Assembly (NCBI RefSeq): GCF_024159265.1
Contig: NZ_JAMYWY010000001.1
Span: forward strand, 186,001-250,000
DNA from: Paenibacillus sp. 1781tsa1
GTDB lineage: Bacteria > Bacillota > Bacilli > Paenibacillales > Paenibacillaceae
DNA length: 64,000 bases
Reading direction: 5' to 3'
This document shows positions 38,408 through 47,149 of the stretch, piece by piece (the stretch's first letter is position 1; each line of letters begins with the position of its first letter). The position numbers and the translations under genes are program-made. The notes beneath the pieces are model-generated. The model ran no database searches and was not told where the DNA came from. It saw only the letters and a list, made by a program, of their open reading frames with translations.

Positions 38408-40072
38408 CCATAATGTGGCCCGGTTAATCCCCAGACGCTCTGCCGCCTTCGATTGATTGTTATTTTCCTCCTGAAGCACGATTTGAATAACTTCCTTTTC
38501 GATCTCCTTCAGCGTGCCGTTCAACTTCATTGGGCTAGAAGAAGGTTGCTGATCCAGCAAGCGGGATAAGGTAGCGGTGGTGATTACATACTCCTGTTCA
38601 TTAAGTGCAGCCTGCTTGATCAGATGTTTCAACTGGTTGACATTCATATCTGTGATCTGTTCTTGGATCAGCTGTAGCGCATCTTCTTTTATTCTCACCG
38701 CAGTAGTTCCGTACTTCTGGTAGTAACCTGTAAGGAAATGCTGCATCAGTGGAGCCAGATCTTCTGGTCTATCCGCAAGATTTGGCATCATGATTGTATT
38801 AAGCTCCAAATCGAGTGACCAATGTGGGTTCAATGCCTGCTCCCCGAGTATAAACACCCCAATCCGGTTTTGAAGGCAGCTCTGGATAAAAGAGAGCAAC
38901 TCCGGATCTTCCATACGTGTCTCCATGTGGTTAATTTCTACATTTCGAACTTTGGCGAGTGGTATCTTGTGCAAATGGCCGGACGGAACTTGCGAGAGAT
39001 CGATCTGTAATAACAGTCCGCCACCGGAGTACATCTGATGAATATGTTTGACCAGAAATGATTTACCGGAATCCGCTTCACCGAGCAGATAGATCGGTTC
39101 ATGATTCTCGTAAAGTGCCCGAATGTTCTTCAATACCGCCTGCATGGCAGGAGACTCGGCAACGATGGGCTCCATCGATGCGTCCGTGAACGTGGTTATG
39201 CCGAATTGTGCAAAGGCATAGGGTTGTCCTTTTTCCAGCATATATACCTTGTAGTTTTTGTTGTCCAGAGTCGTTTCATAGGCGTTGACCGTAAGCTGAT
39301 AATCGTCTACCATGAACACATTCTGGATCTGGGATTGATGGAATTCCAGGCTGGTGTTGGTCAGATACATGTGATTATCGGTCAGTGGATTTTTCTCAAA
39401 ATCGGTCAGGTTCTCGAATACGACTTCATTCCGTTCATTTAAAATAAGTAGATTCGGATGTTCCCGTGTAACCAGGTCATTCAGTATGATGGATATCGCA
39501 TGATTTTTGCTCAAATAACGGTAGACCAACTGCGCATCTTCCATCGCTCTAAGGATGGATTCCTGACCGGATTGGATTAACAATCCCTCCAGACCATAAG
39601 TCTTCGCGGTGTTGACGGTGATCACATCTCCGACAATCTGGCGGTACCCGGAAGCTTTCAACTCCAAGAGCAACCGTGCCACACCTTCCGAGCTATGTAT
39701 GGTATAGACTTTGAGAGGCAGATCCATCAGATCAATTATCGATTGTGCACCAGAGGTGATGTTGGAGAAACCAACGATGGCCGTTTGACCGTTAAACTGG
39801 CTTGCCAGGGTAAGTGAACGAATCATATCATAACCCGATAACTGCACATCAATAACAGGAATGGTCACTACTTTTTTAATCAATTGGGCGGTTCCGCCGC
39901 GGCTGATGATAATTTCTGCCCCGTTTTTCTCAGCTTGAGTTGCTAATTCCACACCGTTCGCCAAGTCGCCCACGTCTGTCTGAATGGTTAACTGGGGAAA
40001 GCGGGGAATGCACTCTTGTATAATAGGAATCATCGATTCGTAGGGAGCAATAAAGTGAACTCGTGTACGCAT
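38390..40072 (-). CDS. PrpR_N / AAA / Fis-type transcriptional regulator lacking the sigma-54 loop
   Basis: The 560-aa regulator starts with a PrpR_N sensor (MRTRVHFIAPYESMIPIIQECIPRFP...), followed by a short linker and an AAA-type domain with Walker A GEADSGKSF. It ends in a Fis-type helix-turn-helix (QSKAAERLGINRATLWRKLKD). The GAFTGA loop that contacts sigma-54 is not present, and Walker B is unclear (VFILGEQA), so sigma-54 activation is unlikely. The frame opens at 40225, but AGGCAGGA on the minus strand and the domain start support 40072. It adjoins the acid-sugar operon and is its probable regulator. Confidence 0.88.
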   Translation of the reverse strand: MRTRVHFIAPYESMIPIIQECIPRFPQLTIQTDVGDLANGVELATQAEKNGAEIIISRGGTAQLIKKVVTIPVIDVQLSGYDMIRSLTLASQFNGQTAIVGFSNITSGAQSIIDLMDLPLKVYTIHSSEGVARLLLELKASGYRQIVGDVITVNTAKTYGLEGLLIQSGQESILRAMEDAQLVYRYLSKNHAISIILNDLVTREHPNLLILNERNEVVFENLTDFEKNPLTDNHMYLTNTSLEFHQSQIQNVFMVDDYQLTVNAYETTLDNKNYKVYMLEKGQPYAFAQFGITTFTDASMEPIVAESPAMQAVLKNIRALYENHEPIYLLGEADSGKSFLVKHIHQMYSGGGLLLQIDLSQVPSGHLHKIPLAKVRNVEINHMETRMEDPELLSFIQSCLQNRIGVFILGEQALNPHWSLDLELNTIMMPNLADRPEDLAPLMQHFLTGYYQKYGTTAVRIKEDALQLIQEQITDMNVNQLKHLIKQAALNEQEYVITTATLSRLLDQQPSSSPMKLNGTLKEIEKEVIQIVLQEENNNQSKAAERLGINRATLWRKLKD

Positions 40073-40300
40073 AATTTTCCTGCCTTTATAGAAAACTTTG
40101 ATCCCCTTATTATAGCCAACTTGCGAAGGAATGGCACCTATGGGTGGACAGGTCACTGTTATGTGTGCAGAATGCTTATGTAGTATGTCGCCATAACTCT
40201 CCGAGTGGAATGTGATGAAGTGCACTGAAAAGAATCCTTAACTATTTCAAAATTAATACATAATTGCACACGTTAAGTATAGAGAAATGAGGAGTTTTAT

Positions 40301-40519
40301 ATGGGAGACATTCATAAAGTAGCTGAGCCCGATCACATCATTAAGGATGTTGTCGGAAAGTTCCCGTGCAGGGTGCTGTGGAGTGAGGGCCGTCCATGTC
40401 TGGAGTATCAGCGGGAAGAAGAGTTAACCCAGATCGAAGAATACGTCCGCACAGTGTACAATGTTGAGCTGTTGGATGTGTTCTTCACAGCGGTGGAGAG
40501 CCTTCCGGTTGAGCCATAG
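40301..40519 (+). CDS. Hypothetical protein, 72 aa
   Basis: A small acidic soluble protein, starting MGDIHKVAEPDHIIKDVVGKFPCRVLWSEG, with no recognised domain. Two Cys residues (near 23 and 33) could be structural. GAGGAG about 7 nt before the ATG gives a good ribosome site, and a terminator follows at 40593. It is divergent from the PrpR-type regulator and may share its promoter region, but no functional link can be shown. Confidence 0.7.
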   Translation: MGDIHKVAEPDHIIKDVVGKFPCRVLWSEGRPCLEYQREEELTQIEEYVRTVYNVELLDVFFTAVESLPVEP

Positions 40520-40592
40520 ATTTAGGTAGGGATTTGGGGATTGCGGGCAAAGGGCTAGTACTTAAGTTTTTTGTGTTTATACAGGGTCATAA

Positions 40593-40620
40593 GGCGACAC
40601 TATAGGTGTTCGTCTTTTCT
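40593..40620 (+). terminator. Probable terminator after the 72-aa gene
   Basis: GGCGACAC pairs with GTGTTCGTC (one bulge) across a TATAG loop, followed by TTTTCTTTT. Confidence 0.55.
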
Positions 40621-40674
40621 TTTATTATTCCATTACTATCTGACTTTGGAACGAAAAGGCACCAGTTGCCATCG

Positions 40675-40702
40675 TGAAATGTGAAACGTATGTGGGCGTA
40701 TT
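40675..40702 (+). promoter_or_regulatory. Sigma-W-like promoter of the pspA-ydjGHI operon
   Basis: TGAAAT (40675-40680) and CGTATT (40697-40702) are exactly 16 bp apart. Each differs by one base from the B. subtilis sigma-W elements TGAAAC and CGTATA. The -10 lies 46 nt before the pspA start. In B. subtilis the pspA-ydjGHI operon is a known sigma-W target, so promoter and gene content agree. Confidence 0.7.
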
Positions 40703-40748
40703 CATGTATTATAGTATACATATGAACTTTTCGGAGGAGGAACACGTA

Positions 40749-41453
40749 ATGGGAATCTTATCGAGGTTTAGAGACGTGATGAAGGCCAATGTGAACCACA
40801 TGCTGTCTCGGGCGGAAGACCCGGAGAAGAGCGTGAATGAGTATATGCGCAACCTGAGCAGTGATCTGGGTCAGGTAAAAGCAGAGACGACGGCGGTGTT
40901 GTCGGACGAGAGCCGGGCGAAGCGAGCATTGGATGAGTGCAGCGCCGAGGTCAAGAAGTTACAGCGGTACGCAGAGAAATCGGCGGAGTCCGGAGACGAA
41001 GACAAGGCACGTAATTTTCTGGAGAAGAAAGTGAAGCTGGCTGACAAATTGAACGAATTACAGGCTGCCTATGAACGTGCTTCTGCCAAAGCCAAGATGA
41101 TGAAGCATATGAACGATAAACTGGTTGCAGATCTGGGGCAACTGGAAGCGCGGTATGCAGAACTGAAAGGTCGCATGGCAGATGCGAAGGCGCAGCAACA
41201 GGCCAATGAACGGAATGCATCTGCGGGCAGAGCTGAATCTGCATTGAAGGCCATGGAAGACAAGGCCAATCAGGCATTGAACGAAGCAGAAGCTTTAGCA
41301 GAACTGCGTGCCGGAGCACAGGAAGATGATCTGGACGAATTAATTGCCCAGCTTGAGAGGGACATGAACGCGGATGCGGGTAATAATGAACATGCGTCGC
41401 CAAGTGCGGATGAAGAACTCGCAGCGATCCAGGAGAAACTAAAGAATAAATAA
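40749..41453 (+). CDS. pspA: Phage-shock protein A (PspA/IM30 family)
   Basis: The 234-aa peripheral membrane protein is almost entirely coiled-coil. It begins with an amphipathic membrane-binding helix (MGILSRFRDVMKANVNHMLSRAEDPEKSVNEYMRNL), characteristic of PspA/IM30/Vipp1. These ESCRT-III-like proteins protect membranes under envelope stress. Several upstream in-frame ATGs exist, but GGAGGAGG (40733-40740) sets the start at 40749. It is the first gene of a four-gene set matching B. subtilis pspA-ydjG-ydjH-ydjI, with a sigma-W-like promoter. Confidence 0.95.
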   Translation: MGILSRFRDVMKANVNHMLSRAEDPEKSVNEYMRNLSSDLGQVKAETTAVLSDESRAKRALDECSAEVKKLQRYAEKSAESGDEDKARNFLEKKVKLADKLNELQAAYERASAKAKMMKHMNDKLVADLGQLEARYAELKGRMADAKAQQQANERNASAGRAESALKAMEDKANQALNEAEALAELRAGAQEDDLDELIAQLERDMNADAGNNEHASPSADEELAAIQEKLKNK

Positions 41454-41489
41454 TACGTTACACCATTTCGTTAACATTGAGGTGAGCAG

Positions 41490-42521
41490 ATGCCGGTTAT
41501 TGAATATAAATGTCCAAACTGCGGCAGTGGTATGATCTTTGACAGTGTGTCAGGTGCACTATCCTGTCCCAGCTGCGGCCGCCAGGACAACATAGAGCAG
41601 ATCCCCGATCCCTTGAAGAGACAAGTATTCACCGAAAATGAGGTCAAGGAATACCACTGTAACAGCTGCGGAGCTGACATTGTGACGGAGCCGGAGACCA
41701 GTGCGACGACATGCAGTTTCTGCGGTGCAGCGGTTGTACTCAGTGATCGGCTGACGGGCAATCTTGCCCCCGCGATGGTGATTCCCTTTTCGATCAACAA
41801 GGATCAAGCCAAACAGGCTTTCAAAAAGTGGTGCAAAAACGGCCTGTTAACGCCAAGTGGCTTCATGTCCGCCGATCGAATCCAGAGCATTACCGGCATG
41901 TACGTACCGTTCTGGTTGTACGAGTTACATAACAAAATTGAAGTGCATGGCCGTGGTACCAAGGTCAGATCTTACACTCAGGGAGACTACCATTACACGG
42001 AAACTCAGCATTTCGATATATATCGCAGAATTCGGCTGAATTACGTGAATCTGCCCATCGATGCATCGGAGAAAATGAAGGATGAACTGATGGATAAGCT
42101 GGAGCCTTTTCCATATAATCAGCTGAAATTGTTCAAGACCCCGTATCTGGCGGGGTACATTGCGGAAAAATACAGTTACACGGACGAAGAACTTTTTCCA
42201 CGGGCCAAGGAAAAGACGAAATCTTACATTGATTCTTATATTGCTTCAACCGTATCCGGATATAGCAGCGTGAGTTACACGGATAAACAGATCGATACCA
42301 CGCTCAAAAATGCGGACTATGTGCTGCTCCCGGTGTGGATGGTCAACTATGACTACAATCGGGCACAGTATACCTTTGCCATGAATGGTCAGACAGGGAA
42401 AGTGGTCGGCAAACCGCCGATCAGCAAAGCCAAAGTGGCCGGATGGTTCGCAGGAGTATCTGCCGTCTCGTTGCTGTCACTGAAGCTGGTTTCCTGGATG
42501 ATGGGAGGTGGATTCTTATGA
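41490..42521 (+). CDS. ydjG: YdjG-like zinc-ribbon protein
   Basis: The 343-aa protein has two N-terminal zinc ribbons, CPNCG..CPSCG (residues about 8-29) and CNSCG..CSFCG (about 57-78). A long domain follows that has no catalytic signature, with a weakly hydrophobic C-terminal segment (AKVAGWFAGVSAVSLLSLKLVSWMMGGG). Position between pspA and a TPM-domain gene identifies it as the YdjG equivalent, a partner in the PspA membrane-stress system. Biochemical role unknown. GAGGTG precedes the start, and the stop overlaps the next start (ATGA at 42518-42521). Confidence 0.88.
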   Translation: MPVIEYKCPNCGSGMIFDSVSGALSCPSCGRQDNIEQIPDPLKRQVFTENEVKEYHCNSCGADIVTEPETSATTCSFCGAAVVLSDRLTGNLAPAMVIPFSINKDQAKQAFKKWCKNGLLTPSGFMSADRIQSITGMYVPFWLYELHNKIEVHGRGTKVRSYTQGDYHYTETQHFDIYRRIRLNYVNLPIDASEKMKDELMDKLEPFPYNQLKLFKTPYLAGYIAEKYSYTDEELFPRAKEKTKSYIDSYIASTVSGYSSVSYTDKQIDTTLKNADYVLLPVWMVNYDYNRAQYTFAMNGQTGKVVGKPPISKAKVAGWFAGVSAVSLLSLKLVSWMMGGGFL

Positions 42522-43321
42522 GAAAAAGAACCCCTCTTGTTGTCGTGATGGCTACGCTCATTTTACTAATGATAACGCTTGTTGCTCCGTTAGTTCCAAT
42601 GTCTTCGGCATCCGCAGCGGAGAACAAAAATCTCATCTACGATGAGGCCAACCTGCTGAGTGAGCAGGATAAGGTTGAGCTGAATGCACTTGCGAATCAG
42701 TATGGCGCGGAACGGCAGACGGACTTTGTTATTTTGACAACAAATAATATAGAGAATCAGGATGTTATGCTTTTAACAGAAGATTTTTATGATAAGCAGG
42801 GGCTAGGGTACGACAAGAAATTTGGCAATGCTGTCATATTGACGATGGATATGAATAATCGCGAAGTGTATCTGGCTGGATTTTATAAGGCAAAAGAATA
42901 TTTGAGTGATCAGCGGCTGGATTCTATCCGTAACCGTATTACCTCCGAGTTGTCCAGTGGGGATTATAAACTTGCATTTGAGAAATATATTGAGCTTTCT
43001 TACGAATATATGGGGTATGAACCTGGTGTAAATCCGAACAATATTTTGTTTAACGGATGGTTTCAGTTAGGAGTCTCGGTCGTTCTTGGGGGGATTGTTG
43101 TTGGTATTATGACCTATCGTTCCGGCGGACGTGTCACAGTCAATCGTGCGACTTATGAGGATTCAAGCAATTCCAGTGTAATAGATCGTCAGGATCGTTA
43201 TATCCGTACAACCGTAACCAAGCGCAAAATCGAGAAGAACAATAACAACGGTGGCGGAGGCGGCGGAGGAGGTACATCGCGAGGTGGCCACTCACATAGT
43301 GGAAGTAGAGGATCATTTTAA
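42518..43321 (+). CDS. ydjH: YdjH-like TPM-domain membrane protein
   Basis: The 267-aa protein has an N-terminal signal or anchor segment (TPLVVVMATLILLMITLVAPLVPMSSASA), then a TPM domain (NLIYDEANLLSEQDKVELNALANQYGAERQTDFVILTTNN...). A second membrane helix (LFNGWFQLGVSVVLGGIVVGIMTY) and a cytoplasmic tail ending in a poly-Gly/His/Ser stretch complete it. TPM domains occur in photosystem and membrane-quality-control proteins; the activity here is not known. GGGAGGTG (42503-42510) marks ATG 42518, within the ydjG stop. Third gene of the pspA operon. Confidence 0.9.
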   Translation: MRKRTPLVVVMATLILLMITLVAPLVPMSSASAAENKNLIYDEANLLSEQDKVELNALANQYGAERQTDFVILTTNNIENQDVMLLTEDFYDKQGLGYDKKFGNAVILTMDMNNREVYLAGFYKAKEYLSDQRLDSIRNRITSELSSGDYKLAFEKYIELSYEYMGYEPGVNPNNILFNGWFQLGVSVVLGGIVVGIMTYRSGGRVTVNRATYEDSSNSSVIDRQDRYIRTTVTKRKIEKNNNNGGGGGGGGTSRGGHSHSGSRGSF

Positions 43322-43368
43322 TAACTACTGAGTATACGGATTTTCTAATAGAAGGGATGGGAACGAGT

Positions 43369-44409
43369 ATGGGATTTTTCAGAAATCAGTTTTCGAATGT
43401 GGTGGAATGGGAAGAGTTCAGAGATGACATGATATTTTGGAAGTGGAGCAACCGGGAGATCAAGAAGGGGAGTAAACTTATCATCCGTTCGGGTCAGGAC
43501 GCCATTTTCCTGAATAACGGGAAAGTGGAAGGGATTTTCGAGGACGAAGGATCATTTAATATCGATTCCGAGATTATTCCGTTTCTTTCTACCTTAAAAG
43601 GGTTCAAATTCGGATTCAACAGCGGCATGCGGGTCGAAGTACTATTTGTAAATACCAAAGAGTTCACCGTGCGCTGGGGCACACAAAGCCCGGTATTGAT
43701 TCCGACACCACAACTCCCGGGCGGAATGCCGATTCGGGCCAACGGAACATTTAATTTCAAAGTGAGTGACTACGTGACTCTGATTGATAAAATCGCGGGT
43801 ATCAAGCAGAGCTATTTGGTCGAGGATGTCAAAATCCGTATCACTTCCGTGCTGGATCAGCTTCTAATGAAGTGGATTAGCCGTGAAGGGAAGGATATGT
43901 TCAACCTGCAGGCCAATGCGTCGGATATTGCCAAGGGGATTCAGGAAGATCTGGATATGCAGATGATGGACATCGGCATTGGGATTACCGGTTTCCAGGT
44001 GATGAGCTTCAATTATCCTAAGGAAATTCAGGATATGATTACAAAGACCGCTTCACATGAGATGATTGGTAATCTGCAAAAGTATCAGCAGGTCAGCATG
44101 ACAGACGGTATCTCATCCGGTAAAGTACAGGGCGGCGGCGCGGCCTCGGATATGGCAGGCATGATGATGGGTATGAACATGGCCAATGAAATGATGAAGA
44201 ACATGAATCAGAACCAAAACCAGAACAACAATAACAATGCCAATTCGTCTCAGAATCAGAATGCCGACCAGAAGCCAGCAGGTAATAGCAACGGTGATTC
44301 TAATCCATCTTCAACAGAAGGCAACAAGAAGCCAAACTTCTGCCCGAACTGTGGAGCCAAAAATGAAGGAGCCAACTTCTGTCCGAACTGTGGTCAAAAG
44401 CTAGGCTAA
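43369..44409 (+). CDS. ydjI: YdjI-like SPFH-domain protein with C-terminal zinc ribbon
   Basis: The 346-aa protein begins MGFFRNQFSNVVEWEEFRDDMIFWKW, the YdjI-type start of an SPFH/virion-core-like domain, with IRSGQDAIFLNNGKVEGIFEDEG next. A Met- and Asn/Gln-rich linker (MNMANEMMKNMNQNQNQNNNNN) leads to two CPNCG pairs at the C-terminus (FCPNCGAKNEGANFCPNCG). In B. subtilis YdjI recruits PspA to the membrane. ATG 43369 is preferred over 43357 because the latter lies in the ribosome site and the family N-terminus starts here. Last gene of the operon. Confidence 0.92.
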   Translation: MGFFRNQFSNVVEWEEFRDDMIFWKWSNREIKKGSKLIIRSGQDAIFLNNGKVEGIFEDEGSFNIDSEIIPFLSTLKGFKFGFNSGMRVEVLFVNTKEFTVRWGTQSPVLIPTPQLPGGMPIRANGTFNFKVSDYVTLIDKIAGIKQSYLVEDVKIRITSVLDQLLMKWISREGKDMFNLQANASDIAKGIQEDLDMQMMDIGIGITGFQVMSFNYPKEIQDMITKTASHEMIGNLQKYQQVSMTDGISSGKVQGGGAASDMAGMMMGMNMANEMMKNMNQNQNQNNNNNANSSQNQNADQKPAGNSNGDSNPSSTEGNKKPNFCPNCGAKNEGANFCPNCGQKLG

Positions 44410-44425
44410 TAAAATGAATACATGA

Positions 44426-44469
44426 GGGCTAGTCCAGTGGTTTAGATATCACGGGGCTAGCCCTTTTTT
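44426..44469 (+). terminator. Terminator of the pspA operon
   Basis: GGGCTAGTCC (44426-44435) pairs with GGGGCTAGCCC (44453-44463), 10 bp, followed by T6. Confidence 0.88.
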
Positions 44470-44544
44470 ATTTGGATTCATACGCAAACCAACATGACGT
44501 AAGTTAGGAAGAGGGTTCATTTTATTTTAGTTTTGATAAAAGTG

Positions 44545-44585
44545 TTGACAACCGATCGTAAATCATTTATCTTTAAATTAAGATA
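44545..44585 (+). promoter_or_regulatory. Promoter and MhqR-like box upstream of the DUF896 gene
   Basis: TTGACA (44545-44550) lies 17 bp from TATCTT (44568-44573). The -10 is the first half of the box TATCTTTAAATTAAGATA (44568-44585). The box has the TATCT..AGATA arms of B. subtilis MhqR operators, and its exact reverse complement occurs at 44905-44922. A MarR-type repressor bound here would cover the -10. Confidence 0.65.
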
Positions 44586-44652
44586 TTTAATCTGAATATA
44601 AATAACAACCAAAACAAATATCTTTAATCCATTAACATGAGGAGAGATCAAG

Positions 44653-44883
44653 ATGATGATCCCAACATTGACCAGAATTAATGAACTTGCAAGAAAAGCC
44701 AAAGAGGGCGGATTGACGGAGATGGAGAAAGAGGAACGGGTTAATCTTCGCCAGGAATATCTGCAAACTTTTCGCGGTTCGGTCAACGACATTCTCTTGA
44801 ATGCAACCATCTATGATCCGAACGGCGATGACGTGACTCCTGATAAATTGAAACAAGAACAAGCCAATCAAAACAACAACTAG
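44653..44883 (+). CDS. DUF896 (YnzC-like) small protein
   Basis: The 76-aa soluble helical protein matches the DUF896 family: MMIPTLTRINELARKAKEGGLTEMEKEERVNLRQEYLQTFRGSVNDILLNATIYDPNGDDVTP. This is the family core, with the invariant INELA..K and R.EYL..FR parts. The family occurs widely in Firmicutes; B. subtilis YnzC is linked to the SOS response, but its activity is unknown. GAGGAGAG precedes the start. An MhqR-like box overlaps its promoter, which would link it to quinone stress rather than DNA damage (inference). Confidence 0.92.
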   Translation: MMIPTLTRINELARKAKEGGLTEMEKEERVNLRQEYLQTFRGSVNDILLNATIYDPNGDDVTPDKLKQEQANQNNN

Positions 44884-44904
44884 AATATCATTCACCACAC
44901 CATA

Positions 44905-44922
44905 TATCTTAATTTAAAGATA
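44905..44922 (+). promoter_or_regulatory. MhqR-like operator upstream of the dioxygenase gene
   Basis: TATCTTAATTTAAAGATA is the exact reverse complement of the box at 44568-44585 and lies about 90 nt before the dioxygenase start. The 6-bp arms TATCTT/AAGATA are perfectly inverted. Confidence 0.65.
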
Positions 44923-45009
44923 AAACAAATTTATATAAATCACGTTACTGAATTTTGTAAACACCTATCAAATCCAAAACATGCTTACCAAACCAAGGAG
45001 GAATTAATC

Positions 45010-45966
45010 ATGACTATTCAAACAGCAGGTATCCACCATATTACAGCTTTCGCAGGAGATCCACAGGCCAACGTTGACTTTTATGCCGGAGTTCTGGGAT
45101 TGCGTCTCGTGAAAAAAACAATCAATTTCGATGCACCTGATGTATACCACCTGTATTTTGGAGACGAACACGGAAGCCCAGGTACCATCATTACCTTCTT
45201 CCCATCCGCTGGATCACCACGGGGCAAAATTGGCGGAGGTCAGGTCGGCATCACTTCCTATGTCATTCCTCCTGGGTCGATTGGCTTCTGGCAGAATCGT
45301 CTGGAGCAGTATAATATTGATGTAACTCACACAAGTCGCTTCAATGAAGAGCTGCTTCAATTCGAAGATAGCGAAGGCTTGCGGCTTGAGCTTGTGGAAC
45401 GGGAAGAGGGAGCAACCAGTACTTGGGCACACGAAGGAATTCCAACAGATCAAGCGATCAAAGGCTTCGGTGGTGCTGTCCTGTTCAGTGTTAATCCGCA
45501 AAGAACGATGGATGCGCTTGAGAAAATTTTGGGATTTGTCAAAGTGGGTGAAAATGAAGAGTATGCCCGTTTCCGGTCGAGTGGAGACATCGGTAATGTT
45601 GTGGATGTTCCGGTAACCCGTATACCTCTGGGCATGGGTGGAGCTGGAACGGTGCATCATATTGCATGGCGCGCCACAGATGACGTGGAACATGCACAAT
45701 GGAGCGAAGCTGTACGTGATTACGGGTATCAACCGACTCCAGTTCGGGATCGTCAGTACTTTAACGCAATTTACTTCAGAGAAGCTGGCGGCATTCTGTT
45801 TGAGATTGCTACCGATCCTCCGGGCTTTGCCAAAGATGAACCTGCGGATTCGCTCGGACAAAAATTGATGCTGCCAGAGTGGTTTGAGAAATACCGCCCT
45901 CAAATTGAGGACAATCTGCAACCAATCGTGGTAAGAACACTCGAACCTGCTACAACTGCGAAATAA
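45010..45966 (+). CDS. Ring-cleaving dioxygenase, MhqA/MhqO-like (VOC fold)
   Basis: The 318-aa non-haem metal enzyme has two vicinal-oxygen-chelate modules. The first is GIHHITAFAGDPQANVDFYAGVLGLRLVKKTINFD, and the second carries GTVHHIAWRATDD; GGILFEIATDPPGF supplies the late Glu ligand. Relatives in B. subtilis (MhqA, MhqE, MhqO) cleave or detoxify hydroquinones and catechols and are repressed by MhqR. An MhqR-like palindrome lies just upstream, supporting the same role. The AAGGAGGA ribosome site is strong. No repressor gene is in the window. Confidence 0.93.
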   Translation: MTIQTAGIHHITAFAGDPQANVDFYAGVLGLRLVKKTINFDAPDVYHLYFGDEHGSPGTIITFFPSAGSPRGKIGGGQVGITSYVIPPGSIGFWQNRLEQYNIDVTHTSRFNEELLQFEDSEGLRLELVEREEGATSTWAHEGIPTDQAIKGFGGAVLFSVNPQRTMDALEKILGFVKVGENEEYARFRSSGDIGNVVDVPVTRIPLGMGGAGTVHHIAWRATDDVEHAQWSEAVRDYGYQPTPVRDRQYFNAIYFREAGGILFEIATDPPGFAKDEPADSLGQKLMLPEWFEKYRPQIEDNLQPIVVRTLEPATTAK

Positions 45967-46004
45967 GGAGTACTATTACTATAAAATCAAAGGAGCAACG
46001 AAGG

Positions 46005-47093
46005 ATGATGGAGAAAAAGGTTACCTGGCTGGAGCTATTTTACGATCTACTCTTCGTAGCAGCGGTTTCCAAAGCAGGTCATGTCTTGTTACATGCCGAA
46101 CACGGAGTAATTACGTTTGAATACTTAATGAAGTTTGTGCTTATTTTCATCCCTGTTTGGTGGGCATGGGTTGGTCAGACCTTGTTTATTAACCGCTATG
46201 GTCAAGACATCCTGATCCATAGAATATTTCTCATCCTTCAGCTCCTGTCCGTGATGGTCATGACGGCGAGCCTCTCTACCCATTTTGACCAATACTACCT
46301 GTCCTTCTTCGTGGGTTATATCGGTTCACGGGCATTTACGGCGATACAGTATCTGACGGTTCATAAGTCAAAAAGTGAGCATCAACAGCAAGCGGCCCGT
46401 TACTTGGGCACCTGTTTCCTCATTGGTATATTGATCTCATCAGGTTCACTATTCTTCGATTCCTGGCTGCGCTACTTGATTTTGTATGCAGGAATTGCGG
46501 TGGACATCGTGCTTCCGTTGATCGGACGTAAAAATCTGGTGAAAGTACCGGTTCAGACTCATCATTTGTTGGAACGTTTTGCGTTATTTACACTCATCCT
46601 GCTGGGCGAATCGGTAGTTAGTATTATCGCTGTACTGCAAGCCGATCAATGGGATATGAAATCCATCCTGTTTGCCGCATTTACGTCCATCTTTGTCATT
46701 GCGATGTGGTGGCAGTACTTCGACAACGTGGAGAAAAAGGTCAGCAAAGAGATTCAGACTGCCGGACAAGCGATCATATACGGCCATCTGTTCATCTACA
46801 TCTCCATGAGTATGATTGCGGCTTCCATTCAGCTGTTATATCAGAATCAGTTAAACTATGTGTTCATGCTAGGGTTTGTGTTTGGATCGGCGCTACTGTA
46901 TTTCTTGTCGACTTCACTTGTGTTTCATCGTTACAGACACGCACATCTGCGACTGGGTCCGCGCCATCTGGCGTTCATGGTAGGGTTACTGGTTGCATTT
47001 GTCCTTGTGGATCTGGTTTACCAGGTTCCGGGTTATGTCATCATGGGCGAAGACATGTTATTCTTCCTGGTGTATGCGAAACTTACGACTTGA
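46005..47093 (+). CDS. LtrA-family membrane protein
   Basis: The 362-aa protein has roughly ten hydrophobic helices. It begins with the family motif WLELFYDLLFVAAVSKAGHVLL and later shows LERFALFTLILLGESVVSIIAVLQ. This matches the LtrA (low-temperature requirement) family, named from Listeria. The biochemical function is unknown. It follows the dioxygenase gene by 38 nt with an AAAGGAG site, and may share its transcript and MhqR-like control. A clear terminator follows. Confidence 0.9.
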   Translation: MMEKKVTWLELFYDLLFVAAVSKAGHVLLHAEHGVITFEYLMKFVLIFIPVWWAWVGQTLFINRYGQDILIHRIFLILQLLSVMVMTASLSTHFDQYYLSFFVGYIGSRAFTAIQYLTVHKSKSEHQQQAARYLGTCFLIGILISSGSLFFDSWLRYLILYAGIAVDIVLPLIGRKNLVKVPVQTHHLLERFALFTLILLGESVVSIIAVLQADQWDMKSILFAAFTSIFVIAMWWQYFDNVEKKVSKEIQTAGQAIIYGHLFIYISMSMIAASIQLLYQNQLNYVFMLGFVFGSALLYFLSTSLVFHRYRHAHLRLGPRHLAFMVGLLVAFVLVDLVYQVPGYVIMGEDMLFFLVYAKLTT

Positions 47094-47118
47094 TACGAGT
47101 CATCTCAAATGAAGAAAA

Positions 47119-47149
47119 GTCACGGACAACAGGCGTCCGTGGCTTTTTA
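47119..47149 (+). terminator. Terminator after the LtrA gene
   Basis: GTCACGGAC (47119-47127) pairs with GTCCGTGGC (47135-47143), with one T-G pair, followed by T5. Confidence 0.88.
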
